Shown piece after piece: positions 37,864 to 46,219 of a stretch of 64,000 bases of DNA. The position numbers and the translations under genes are program-made. Location of the stretch: NCBI GenBank assembly GCA_965199875.1, contig OZ241346.1, forward strand, positions 3,286,001 through 3,350,000, given 5' to 3'. Origin of the DNA: VXYL01 sp965199875 (GTDB lineage Bacteria > Pseudomonadota > Gammaproteobacteria > Pseudomonadales > Azotimanducaceae). The first letter of the stretch is position 1, and the number at the start of each line of letters is the position of its first letter. The notes under the pieces were generated by a model. The model was not told the DNA's origin and made no database searches. It saw nothing but the letters and a program-made list of their open reading frames with translations.

Positions 37864-38331
37864 CTAGCGGATGGGGTGGGGAGAAAGGCTTGCGGCGTCC
37901 CTATCGCCCGTGGGCCATGCCGAAAGGTGCATGGCGCTCGTCTCCCCTGCGCGTTGCAGGTAGCGGGCGTCCGCAGTAATGAACACGCCCTGTTCGACAA
38001 TGGCGTGGGCGTGGTAGGCGGCGTCGTAGAAGGTCACGCCGTGGCGGCGCGTCAGCTCGAGAGCGTGGCTCAGCCACCGCCGGGAGCGCTGCGCAGTGGT
38101 CAGGTCGAAGCGAAAGAGCGCGTCGAGCAGGCGGGCTGCCCGATCCGGAAACCGCCGTGCCAGCGTGTTGCCGACTTCGTAGACCCACAAGTCCGGCACC
38201 AAGGCTCGGATGTCGCCGGACGCAATGGAATCCCGCAACGCCAACGCTGTTTCGACATCCGTTTCGTCCGCCGGCGGCAGAACCCACTTCAGAATCACCG
38301 AGGCGTCCGGCACGACGAGCGGCTTGGCCAC
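37864..38331 (-). CDS. VapC-type PIN toxin
   Basis: 155 residues from a GTG. The PIN core is complete: V-P-D-A-S-V-I-L-K-W (first Asp), a Glu in V-Y-E-V-G-N, Y-D-A-A-Y-H-A (Asp) and I-T-A-D-A-R-Y (last Asp). It is a Mg-dependent RNase, held by the antitoxin encoded just upstream with a one-base gap. The pair sits 34 bases before drmA on the same strand. Confidence 0.85.
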   Translation of the reverse strand: MAKPLVVPDASVILKWVLPPADETDVETALALRDSIASGDIRALVPDLWVYEVGNTLARRFPDRAARLLDALFRFDLTTAQRSRRWLSHALELTRRHGVTFYDAAYHAHAIVEQGVFITADARYLQRAGETSAMHLSAWPTGDRDAASLSPHPIR

Positions 38332-38332
38332 C

Positions 38333-38569
38333 TCAGTGCCCTCTGTCGCGGTCTTCTCGGATCCAGCGAACGATCTCCGCAGTCGTCACGGTCTTGGCGG
38401 CGGAGTTCGCCCGCAGGCGGTCCATCTCGGCAACGGCGTCGAGCCGGTGCCGCTTCTGCGCCCACTCGCGCAACGCGGCGTTGACGGTTCGGCTGCGTTC
38501 GCCTGCCGGAATACGCTTTAGCAGCGCCCAAATGTCGTCTTGGACGATGACGTTCACTCGATGGCTCAT
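38333..38569 (-). CDS. VapB-type ribbon-helix-helix antitoxin
   Basis: 78 residues. The N-terminal strand and two helices (R-V-N-V-I-V-Q-D-D then S-R-T-V-N-A-A-L-R-E-W) fit an RHH DNA-binding fold; the C-terminus T-T-A-E-I-V-R-W-I-R-E-D would wrap the toxin. It should repress its own promoter in the 114-base gap upstream. Confidence 0.8.
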   Translation of the reverse strand: MSHRVNVIVQDDIWALLKRIPAGERSRTVNAALREWAQKRHRLDAVAEMDRLRANSAAKTVTTAEIVRWIREDRDRGH

Positions 38570-38683
38570 CGTTGCCTCCGCTGAATGTGTAGGAGATTAC
38601 ACACTCAGAGGGCCGACGGGCAAGCGGAAGCGGGGACTGTGGCACGCCAAGGCCCACCTTGAACCGCGAGGCGCACCGCGAAT

Positions 38684-39247
38684 TCAAGGACGATCCGGCG
38701 AGACCGCTCGGCCGCCGTTGCGCTCAGCCCGTTGTGCGGCGTGTGCGGCAAACAGGCGCAGCCGCTCGCGCACTTTCCCCTTGGGCAGTCGGCACCTTGG
38801 GTGTTCGCTGACGGCCGCAAGGCCATCGTGGAGCGCTTGCGGAGTCGCAGCGCCGGCCGAGAGCATTTCGTCGAGCAGCCAGAGCAGGCCGTGGCAGTCC
38901 ACCCGGGAACCTTCGGCGAGTCGGCGCAGCTTCGCGTCGCCGGTCAGAAGCGTCCAGCTGCCCCGCACGGCGAGGGCCAGGGCGAAGCAGTCCGGCAACG
39001 ACAGTGCCGGCACTCGCTTCCGGTACTCCACGGCCTTCGCCACGCCATCGCCGTCCAACTCGGCGATTTGCAGGCCGAGTTCGCGCAGCCTGCCGCCCTT
39101 CGCCTTCAGCTCCCGCTCGTAGAGCAGGTCTGGCACGGCGAACGCGAACGGCAGACGGAACGCCGCCTCGAGCAGCGAGCCTCTCTCGAGATCGATGAGG
39201 ACGGACGTGTCGGACACCACCACCACATCACGGTCGTCTGCATCCAC
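38684..39247 (-). CDS. PIN-domain protein coupled to XRE-ImmA regulator
   Basis: 187 residues. PIN residues are visible: V-V-S-D-T-S-V-L-I-D-L (first Asp), Y-E-R-E-L (Glu), L-P-D-C-F-A-L-A-L-A (Asp) and L-T-G-D-A-K-L (last Asp). It starts 13 bases after the XRE-ImmA gene. ImmA/IrrE metallopeptidases next to PIN genes recur in bacteria and may form a toxin-antitoxin-like unit in which the partner controls the RNase; that role is inference. Confidence 0.75.
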   Translation of the reverse strand: MDADDRDVVVVSDTSVLIDLERGSLLEAAFRLPFAFAVPDLLYERELKAKGGRLRELGLQIAELDGDGVAKAVEYRKRVPALSLPDCFALALAVRGSWTLLTGDAKLRRLAEGSRVDCHGLLWLLDEMLSAGAATPQALHDGLAAVSEHPRCRLPKGKVRERLRLFAAHAAQRAERNGGRAVSPDRP

Positions 39248-39260
39248 TACCGCGCCACCT

Positions 39261-40325
39261 CTACTCCGGCGGTTCTTCCATCCGCTGGTTGAGATCCGCC
39301 ACCGTGATGTTCAGCAGTTCGGCGGCCTTGGGTTCGGAGACCACGCCCTCGGCCAAGGCGCGAAGGCAGAGCCGCTCGAAGCGGCGTGGGCGCTCGTCCC
39401 GCTGATCCGACAGCGGTTCTACGAACGGCGGCTTGCTCCAACCGCGGCGACCGAACTCGTGAGCGAGCCTCTTGTAGAGCGTTGGCCCGAAGATGCCCAG
39501 TTCCAAGCAGCGTTTCGTGAGCGCTTGAACGCTGACGCCGAACAGCAGCTTCAAATCGAACAGCTCCCCCAGCCCGATGGAGTTTCGGCGTTTGCCGACC
39601 TCGGACCACAGCGCCTCCGCCGGCATGAGAAACGCACCGGCGAATCGGTTGACCGCGCTCTCAGCATCCACCCTTCGGCCGGGCAAGAGCACCATGTGGC
39701 CAAGCTCGTGGGCCATCGTGAAGCGCTGGCGCTCGCCGCACGTGCTGCTGTTGACAACGACCACCGGAACCGGGTGGCCGCCGGCCCGTCGAACATGGGC
39801 GACCAAGCCATCGATGCCGCTGAGGTCGGCCGCCAACACCTTGACGCCACGATCCTCAAGCACCTGCACCAGGCTGGCCAAGGGTTCGATGCCGAGCCCC
39901 CAGTGGGCGCGAAGGGCGCGTGCGCCACGGTCCGCCTCGACCACGCTCACTTCCACGGGGAAAGGCGCTTCGCGCGGCTTGTCCCACTCCACGCTGGGCA
40001 GCCCGAGCAGATCTTCCACCGTGAGATAGCGCTCCAACAGCCCCAGCACCTTGGCTTCCACTTGGGCTTCCTCGCGCTTGCTGCTGATGGCCTGCCGACG
40101 GAACTCCACCCCCTCGAACACCATCTCGGGATCGCCCACCAGGTAGTCCACAGCGACCCCGAGGGCGTTGGCCAGCGCAATCAAGGCACCGGAGCCGGGC
40201 ATGGCCTCGTCGCGCTCGTACTTGCTGATGGCCTGCGCCGTAACGCGGTTGTCGATTGCATCCTCCAAGCCGCGAAGCGACAACCCCGCGGCGCTTCGCG
40301 CCAACTTCAAGCGTCGTCCGATCAT
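39261..40325 (-). CDS. XRE-family regulator with ImmA/IrrE metallopeptidase domain
   Basis: 354 residues from the ATG at 40325 (GGGGAG about 8 bases upstream). The N-terminal helix-turn-helix spans about 8-65 (A-I-S-K-Y-E-R-D-E). The peptidase domain has the zinc motif H-E-L-G-H at residues 206-210, followed by N-R-F-A-G-A-F-L-M-P. Such proteins cleave or antagonise repressors in response to stress. It is divergent from the CBASS operon across an 80-base gap and could regulate both the PIN gene and CBASS. Confidence 0.88.
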   Translation of the reverse strand: MIGRRLKLARSAAGLSLRGLEDAIDNRVTAQAISKYERDEAMPGSGALIALANALGVAVDYLVGDPEMVFEGVEFRRQAISSKREEAQVEAKVLGLLERYLTVEDLLGLPSVEWDKPREAPFPVEVSVVEADRGARALRAHWGLGIEPLASLVQVLEDRGVKVLAADLSGIDGLVAHVRRAGGHPVPVVVVNSSTCGERQRFTMAHELGHMVLLPGRRVDAESAVNRFAGAFLMPAEALWSEVGKRRNSIGLGELFDLKLLFGVSVQALTKRCLELGIFGPTLYKRLAHEFGRRGWSKPPFVEPLSDQRDERPRRFERLCLRALAEGVVSEPKAAELLNITVADLNQRMEEPPE

Positions 40326-40349
40326 GTGCGAATCTCCCCTTGAGTTTGG

Positions 40350-40355
40350 TTGACA
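40350..40355 (+). promoter_or_regulatory. Candidate -35 element of the CBASS promoter
   Basis: A perfect TTGACA lies 51 bases before the cyclase start. The -10 is unclear (TCTTTT at 18 bases). Nearby TGCT and AGCA arms (about 40359-40373) could be an XRE-type operator. Confidence 0.35.
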
Positions 40356-40406
40356 GTGTGCTACGCTACAGCATCTTTTGTAAACCTCCATGGGGCGGAG
40401 ACTACC

Positions 40407-41615
40407 ATGAGACCTTCCAGCAGCCGTGCGATGGCGCTTGAAGAGCCGCTGGACCTGCTCTTCGCGGACATCGCCATCCGCGTTCAGCTCAGCCAGACGG
40501 CGCACGACAAGGCCGTTCAGCGCTACGAGACCATTGCGGAGCGGCTTGACGACGAAGACAGTCCACTCGCCGGGCGGATCGACCTGTTCTACCCGCAGGG
40601 CTCGATGGCCATCGGGGCCGCCATCACCTCCGGCGTCACCCAAGACGACTACGACCTGGACATGGTGTTGCAGGCCGGGTGCCGGGGATTGACGCCCCAA
40701 GCCGTTCTCGACCTGCTGTTCAAGGCTCTCAACGGCAAGCAGGGCTCCCGCTATCACGGCAAGGTCAAGCGCCGAGCGCGCTGCGTGACCGTCGAGTACG
40801 CGGGCATGCACATCGACGTGACGCCAGCGGAGCGTCGGCGGGGAACACCGGAACGGGAGAGCACCATCTTCCACCACAAGCACCCGCAGAACGGCGGCGA
40901 ACGCATCGTGGCCAATCCCTTCGGCTTTGCCGAGTGGTTCAAGCGAGCCACGCCAGACACCGGCTTTGGCGAGCAGTATGCCTCTCGAACCCGCGTGTAC
41001 GAAGCGTCGCTGCTCGTGGAAGCGGCGGAGACGGCCCCGGTTCCGCCGCCCGAGCCCGCCTCGCGCAAGTCCTTGGGAGTGGTCGCCCTGCAACTGTTGA
41101 AACGGTGGCGCAACGTGCAGTACCAAGACAGAGACGGGCGCAAGCCGCCGTCGATCATGATGTCCAAGCTGGTGGCGGATGCCGCCGGCCAGACCGGTAC
41201 GCTGTCGGAGGAGGTGCTGCACCAAGCGCAAGAGATGCTGGCGTTCTTCGAACGCTCCCATCAAGCCCATCGGTGCGTACATGTCGAGAACCCGGCGTGC
41301 CCACGGGACGTGCTCACCGACCGTTGGCCGACGAACTTGAGCGACCAAGAGGTGTTCGTGAAGGACCTGCAACGGCTCGTCGAACGCCTTGAGCAACTGC
41401 AAAACTGCGATCTTGGCGAGATTCGGCAGATCATGGTGGAGTTGTTCGGCGAGGGGCCGACTGCGGATGCTGTCGAACACTTCGTAGAGCGCGAGTTGAG
41501 GCGGGGGAAGAGGAGGCACCTTCGCAACGGCGGTCGCGTAGCCCTGCCTGGCGCGGCGGCCACCGGCATCGCCACGCCGAAGCACAAGTTCCATGGCGGC
41601 AAGTGGTGGGCGTGA
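40407..41615 (+). CDS. CBASS CD-NTase (cyclic oligonucleotide synthase)
   Basis: 402 residues from the ATG at 40407 (GCGGAG 6 bases upstream). The nucleotidyltransferase core is explicit: Gly65-Ser66 (Y-P-Q-G-S-M), then Asp83-Leu-Asp85 (D-Y-D-L-D-M-V) and a third acidic residue in H-I-D-V-T-P (Asp137). It makes a cyclic di- or trinucleotide second messenger when phage is sensed. First gene of a three-gene operon with an E2-like protein and a patatin phospholipase. The protein ends G-G-K-W-W-A; conjugation of its C-terminus by the E2-like partner is known for related systems and inferred here. Confidence 0.9.
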   Translation: MRPSSSRAMALEEPLDLLFADIAIRVQLSQTAHDKAVQRYETIAERLDDEDSPLAGRIDLFYPQGSMAIGAAITSGVTQDDYDLDMVLQAGCRGLTPQAVLDLLFKALNGKQGSRYHGKVKRRARCVTVEYAGMHIDVTPAERRRGTPERESTIFHHKHPQNGGERIVANPFGFAEWFKRATPDTGFGEQYASRTRVYEASLLVEAAETAPVPPPEPASRKSLGVVALQLLKRWRNVQYQDRDGRKPPSIMMSKLVADAAGQTGTLSEEVLHQAQEMLAFFERSHQAHRCVHVENPACPRDVLTDRWPTNLSDQEVFVKDLQRLVERLEQLQNCDLGEIRQIMVELFGEGPTADAVEHFVERELRRGKRRHLRNGGRVALPGAAATGIATPKHKFHGGKWWA

Positions 41616-42055
41616 TGAAGCGGCGACCGCAGACGACGATGACTCAAGCTCGGGACATGCGGGCCAAATGGCCAGAGTTCAGGGTCAAGCACCGAGACAA
41701 GCAACGGGTGGCCTGGGAAGGCGAACTCAGACCGCTCCACAAGACCTACACCGTGGGCGTCATCCTTCGCGTCGCACCTCCCGGCCCCGGTGTGCCCAAT
41801 CCGCTGGTGATGGTGTTCAATCCTCTGCTGCACGGGCGGAACGAAATGCCCGGCGAGGCGATTCCGCACGTGTACGGCAATCCGTGGCACCCCGTGTTGC
41901 CTTGGCTGTGTCTCTTTCACCCGCCGACCGACAGATTCGACCCGCGCCGCCACCGTGCTGCCGACACCGTAATCCCTTGGACGATCGAGTGGTTGGCCTG
42001 CTATGAAGGTTGGCTGGCAACGGGCAGATGGGTTGGTGGCGGTACAAGTCATTGA
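41615..42055 (+). CDS. CBASS E2-like protein (type II-short)
   Basis: 146 residues; its ATG shares a base with the cyclase stop (TGATG). The C-terminal half has the prokaryotic E2 pattern: H-V-Y (His85), His92, then P-W-L-C-L-F-H-P with the likely catalytic Cys99, T-V-I-P-W-T-I-E-W-L and Y-E-G-W-L-A-T-G-R-W-V-G-G-G. No E1 or JAB gene is nearby, so this is the short E2-only form of type II CBASS, in which the E2-like protein activates the cyclase. It overlaps the patatin gene by 53 bases. Confidence 0.82.
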   Translation: MKRRPQTTMTQARDMRAKWPEFRVKHRDKQRVAWEGELRPLHKTYTVGVILRVAPPGPGVPNPLVMVFNPLLHGRNEMPGEAIPHVYGNPWHPVLPWLCLFHPPTDRFDPRRHRAADTVIPWTIEWLACYEGWLATGRWVGGGTSH

Positions 42056-43103
42056 CACGCCATGGCAGTGCGGCTTGCCGTCCAAGCGCTCCGCCGGAGC
42101 GCTCAAGACGCGGCGCGTGCCGCTTCCTTGGTCGGACGACGAGCCCTTCCGCATTCTCTCCATTGATGGTGGCGGCATCCGCGGCGTGTTCTCGGCGAGC
42201 TTTTTGGCTGGCTTGGAAGAACGCTTGCCGGCTGGACGCCTGATCGACCATTTCGATCTCATCGCCGGAACGTCCACGGGCGGCATCATCGCTTTGGGGC
42301 TCGCGTGTGGCCTGCGGGCCGCAGAAATACGCGACCTCTATGTGCAGCGCGGCTGCGAGATTTTCCCTCCGCCACCCGTCGGAGCGGTTGGAACCGTCAG
42401 ACGAAAGTACCGTGGACTGCGCAAGTTGATGCGCTACCGCTACGACCGAGACGCCCTCAACGGGCTGCTTCGCGAGCACTTCGGCAGCACGACGCTGGGC
42501 GAGTGCGGCGCTCGGCTGTGCATTCCAGCAGTGGACGGGCGTTTCGGCGAGCCCTACATCTTCAAGACGCCCCATCATCCGGACTTCACGAAGGACGCCA
42601 ACGAACGCATCACCAAAGTGGCCGCCTCAACCGCCGCCGCGCCAACCTTCTTTCAGCCGCTGGAAGATGGCGGCTACACGTTTCTCGATGGCGGCCTGTT
42701 CGCCAACGACCCCATCATGGTGGCGCTGGTGGATGCGCTCTCCTGCTTCAACGTGAGCCGCGACAACATTCGCATCTTGAGCATTGGCTGCGGCGGCGCT
42801 CCGTATCGGGTCTCCGAACGGCATCGAAAAGGCGGATTGCTCGCTTGGCGAGACGTGATCGATGGCGCAATCCACTTCCAGTCCCTGAACGCCCAAGGGC
42901 AGGCGACCCTTCTGGTCGGCGCAGACGGTGTGGTTCGGGTGACGCCGGCGAGCGTGGCTGGCGAATCGATTGCGCTGGACGACTGGCAACGGTCAGTCGA
43001 TGAGTTGGTGCCAGCGGCGGCGAGCGCCCTGCGCCGGCAGGGAGAAGAGGTGGCCAGCGCGTTTCTGCGCCAACCGGTGCTGCCATACACGCCCGATCGC
43101 TGA
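42003..43103 (+). CDS. CBASS patatin-like phospholipase effector (CapV-like)
   Basis: 366 residues from the ATG at 42003, inside the E2 gene; a later GTG at 42036 is possible. The patatin motifs are complete: D-G-G-G-I-R-G (oxyanion hole, residues 55-61), G-T-S-T-G with nucleophile Ser91, and the dyad Asp229 in L-D-G-G. In CapV systems a cyclic nucleotide made by the cyclase switches the enzyme on, and it degrades membrane phospholipids so the infected cell dies. Position as third gene after cyclase and E2 fits this exactly. Confidence 0.9.
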   Translation: MKVGWQRADGLVAVQVIDTPWQCGLPSKRSAGALKTRRVPLPWSDDEPFRILSIDGGGIRGVFSASFLAGLEERLPAGRLIDHFDLIAGTSTGGIIALGLACGLRAAEIRDLYVQRGCEIFPPPPVGAVGTVRRKYRGLRKLMRYRYDRDALNGLLREHFGSTTLGECGARLCIPAVDGRFGEPYIFKTPHHPDFTKDANERITKVAASTAAAPTFFQPLEDGGYTFLDGGLFANDPIMVALVDALSCFNVSRDNIRILSIGCGGAPYRVSERHRKGGLLAWRDVIDGAIHFQSLNAQGQATLLVGADGVVRVTPASVAGESIALDDWQRSVDELVPAAASALRRQGEEVASAFLRQPVLPYTPDR

Positions 43104-43129
43104 CCCAGTTTTCCGTGTCGTCGAGAGTC

Positions 43130-43664
43130 TCACGCCTCCGTCGGGGTCGAGAAGGGGAGCGACGGTTGGCCGGCAGGCAGAGGAAGCTCTACGGTTGCCG
43201 TGACTGTGAACCCTTCCGCTTTCGGGATCGTGCTCATGTTCCCATCGTCGGTGTAGATGTGATCCTCATTCTGCACGCGAGCGATGGCGAGTATCTGCCG
43301 ATCGAATCTCAACCGCGCTCGGGTGAGGTCCGTGCCTGCTCGAAGGTCGCCGCTTGAGTGCGTCTTGCGGGTCATCTCGGCAAGTTCTAATAGCCGCTCT
43401 CTCGTCGAACGGGGCGAGGCGAAAGCATGAGGTGTTGCTGAGGATGTCCAAGTACTGTGGCCCGGCCTCGCCGGCACCAACAAGCACCTCTGAAAGCACC
43501 GGCGTGGGGATGAGAACGGTCTTCCCTTGCGTCTTGAAGGTGTCCAAGAGCAAGTCTATTCGCTCCTGCGCTCTAGCCACTGGCTGGCCCGTGTCTGGGT
43601 CCGTTGGAGGCTTTGCGTTAGGATCGAGGAGATACAACAGCGTCGTGCTGTCAAACACGGCCAA
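43130..43664 (-). pseudogene. Frameshifted PIN-domain protein
   Basis: Two overlapping frames together make one PIN protein of about 178 residues. The first (from a TTG at 43664) gives F-D-S-T-T-L-L-Y-L-L-D and E-V-L-V-G-A-G and runs to F-D-E-R-A-A-I; the second continues L-A-E-M-T-R-K-T-H, then I-L-A-I-A-R-V and the end. The break is near 43389-43395, where ATTAGAA would need one base fewer. It may be a real disruption or an assembly error. It follows the 43666 gene directly, whose stop overlaps its start. Confidence 0.7.
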
Positions 43665-43665
43665 C

Positions 43666-44418
43666 TTATTCGTCCTCGTCCGAGTCGCGGCGCAACCGCT
43701 GGATCTCGGCCAGCGGATCGTCGAATCGCCGCCAGCCGCTGTCCTTCACTTCGCGCAGCCGTTGCACCACTTCGTCAATGGGCGCGTCGTCTAGTTGCTT
43801 GAATTTGCTGATGTCGAACCAGTTGAGTTTCCAGCGGCCGTTCGCTTCGCGCTCCCAACGGCCGTCCCCCCACACGCGCAGCGTACCTTGGTAGAGGTGC
43901 GGCGCTAGGCGACGTGCCATTTCGCGCGTGCTGTTGCAGATGTGGATGGCATCCCCGGCTTGCAGATGCACTGGCACAGTTTCGTCCTTGCCGCCCACTC
44001 GAATCAACACGCCGTCGAACGCGCACAGCTGTTTGAACGGGCCGAACGTCTGCGGTGCGGGCATGTCTCGGCCCGGGAATTTGATGATCTCGGCACCACT
44101 GTCGTCACGGAGACTGCCTGTCGCGTCATCTTGGGCGAGACGGTGGTTGAGCGACTCCACCGCGTCGGCCACGTCCTTGGGAATGCCCTCAGCGCTGTTG
44201 GCGGCCCTCAATCGCTCTTGGACGAGCGGGTAGTAGCTCTGCTCCACCTGCGGTACCAAAGCAAGGCTGCCCGACTCCACCCGATCGAAGTGGACGTGCT
44301 CCTTGTGGCCAAGCAGCCGGGCCAAGTCCGCGATGTACTCCGCAAGCCGGGCCATCGGCACCCGGCCCGGTGTCAGAGCATCAATGATGAAGTGGTAGGT
44401 CTGTGCTGTGTCACTCAT
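43666..44418 (-). CDS. Hypothetical protein paired with a PIN gene
   Basis: 250 residues, no signal peptide or membrane segment. Begins S-D-T-A-Q-T-Y-H-F-I-I-D-A-L-T-P-G-R and has a central domain with T-V-P-V-H-L-Q-A-G-D-A-I-H-I-C and a C-terminal W-G-D-G-R-W-E-R segment, then an acidic end. No family recognised. Its close coupling to the PIN gene downstream suggests an antitoxin or partner. Confidence 0.6.
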   Translation of the reverse strand: MSDTAQTYHFIIDALTPGRVPMARLAEYIADLARLLGHKEHVHFDRVESGSLALVPQVEQSYYPLVQERLRAANSAEGIPKDVADAVESLNHRLAQDDATGSLRDDSGAEIIKFPGRDMPAPQTFGPFKQLCAFDGVLIRVGGKDETVPVHLQAGDAIHICNSTREMARRLAPHLYQGTLRVWGDGRWEREANGRWKLNWFDISKFKQLDDAPIDEVVQRLREVKDSGWRRFDDPLAEIQRLRRDSDEDE

Positions 44419-44606
44419 GGCTTGCGTCTCGCCGGACTGGGCACCAGTCGTGGTCTCTCGCTAGCGGGCGGTGCTGGCGTTCTCCTGTGGCCGGAGGCGT
44501 GGCCCCTCCGTCTCGTCCGGAGCGGCTTTGCCTTCAACCCCGCGTGAACAGCTGCGAGGTCTGCGGCCTGTCACGAAGGCGATGTTGGCAAGAGAGGCAG
44601 CCGGCG

Positions 44607-44879
44607 TCAACGACATACGCCAACCTTAACGTAAGTCGATAATGACGTATGTTGGCTTGGTGCCACTGTCGGTGGCACGCTGACCAGCACGTCTTGCGCC
44701 ACCCGTTCGGCTTGCGGCAGCTTGCCCAGACGATGCTTGGTGGCGATCTCCCAAGCGGTGGCCGCGCTGACCACGACGTCGTTGGCGTCGTCGCTGATGG
44801 CGGAACGCGCATTGGCGGACAACTGCTTGCTTCCCTCCAGCCACCAAAGGAAGGCATGCGTGTCGAGCAGCAGCCTCAC
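44607..44879 (-). pseudogene. Truncated VapC-type PIN toxin
   Basis: From a GTG at 44879 the frame reads L-L-L-D-T-H-A-F-L-W-W-L (first Asp) and A-A-T-A-W-E-I-A-T-K-H (Glu), a classic VapC start. After about residue 68 the sequence changes to an unrelated tail (V-P-P-T-V-A-P-S) and stops at 90, so the two distal Asp residues are lost. A short perfect hairpin (GTGCCAC/GTGGCAC) marks the break. Probably inactive. Confidence 0.75.
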
Positions 44880-44962
44880 TCGCGCTTGCCCTCCCAGCGC
44901 GCCAGCTCTTCCTTTGGCAGGGGATCGAGGATGTCGTCACCGACGGCGATCTGGTCCTTCAT
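44876..44962 (-). pseudogene. Antitoxin C-terminal remnant
   Basis: 28 codons ending D-D-I-L-D-P-L-P-K-E-E-L-A-R-W-E-G-K-R-E, the style of a VapB/Phd tail, with stop overlapping the VapC start (GTGA). The DNA-binding half is missing; the frame runs into the end of the TcmP pseudogene. Confidence 0.5.
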
Positions 44963-46219
44963 GGCGCCGAAACGCCGCTCGCTCCCCGGCGTCCACAGCG
45001 ACAGCTGGTGCGGCAAGGCGATTCGGTCGTCGTGGCGAAGGCGCTGGAGACCAGACCGCGCCGGCGTCCCCGCGCATCCAAGATATCGACCTCCTTTCCG
45101 CGAAACAGGTCGATCACCACTTGGTCGAGATCATGAAACCGCGCCGCCGTTTCGTTCGCGAACATGCAGCGCACCGTCTCTACCGAAACGGGTGTCTCGG
45201 AAGCCAGTGCATGGATTTCCGGCGGCAGGCTCTCAAGCAGAGCGGCGCGCAACCGTGCCTGGTCATCGCCGGCAAAGTGGAACAGGTCTGGTTCGTCGTT
45301 GAGCGCGTCCCAGCCCATCATGCGCAGTCCCGCGGGCCCATAGTGCTCGAACGTACTGCGCTCGGCCCAATGCCGCTGGATCATCACGTCCCTGGCTGTC
45401 GGGTGCCTCGAAAGATGCACGAACCAGAGGGCTCGCCTCGAATCGGCCGGCTTGATGAAGAACGGCGTGTCGAAGCCCGCGCCCGTCACGTCGCGCATGT
45501 GCAGGCGAAACGCCCGCTGCACAACCGCACGACCGCTGTTGTTCTGCTCCTCTAGCCAAGCTCTGATTTGAGCTTCGCCAAGGGACAGCGGGGCGACCGA
45601 CCGCAGGAAGCGCGGCGTTGTGTTCATGAAGTTGAACAGCGCGTCCGCTGCGATGGTGACGATGACCTCGGCCGCCGGCAACTCGGACAGTATCCGCCTG
45701 ATGAGCGGCAAGCTGACATCCGAGTAGCCGCATTGATCCAAGAGGAAGATCGAACGCCCCGCACGAGGCTGTCTGCGCTTGATGCTCTCGATGATCGCAG
45801 GGGCCAACTGCTCGAACTCGCCGACATGCGTGGATACGTCGTCGCTGGGAAGGTAGCTGCGATTCACGAGCTCCTTGTTGATAGTCCGCGTGAGCTTGCT
45901 CCCGATCGACGAAGTAGTGCTTGAAGTCGAAGGCGAGCGGCTTGGTGCGCCCTTGCGCCAGCCGTTGTTTGGCGTCTCGGGACTCCTCCAGCATGATCAG
46001 AGGAGAGCCTTCGAGCAGGCCGCCGCCATCCCGGTACACGCCACCGCCACAGAAGCCGTCGATCAAGTCCAGCTTGAACTGGTCCCGTTGGTGGACCGTG
46101 CCGCCAAGCCTGTCGAAGTAGGCCCTCAGGTAGCCTCGCAAGACCGAGAGCTTCGCCTTGCTGTGCGGCTCGATCTTTGGCGGAAGCTCGTTGACGTGCC
46201 ACTTGAACTCAACGGCCAT
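44959..46219 (-). pseudogene. tcmP: Three-Cys-motif partner protein TcmP, frameshifted
   Basis: The start at 46219 (GGAG upstream) gives L-P-P-K-I-E-P-H-S-K-A-K-L and F-D-R-L-G-G-T-V-H-Q-R, then L-I-D-G-F-C-G-G-G-V-Y, matching TcmP. Near 45858-45868 the frame breaks; the next frame continues F-E-Q-L-A-P-A-I-I and I-F-L-L-D-Q-C-G-Y-S-D-V to about 45060, where a second shift leads to D-D-R-I-A-L-P-H-Q-L-S-L-W in a third frame. TcmP is the usual neighbour of DUF5131 proteins. Here it overlaps that gene by 11 bases. Two shifts suggest decay or low-quality assembly. Confidence 0.75.
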
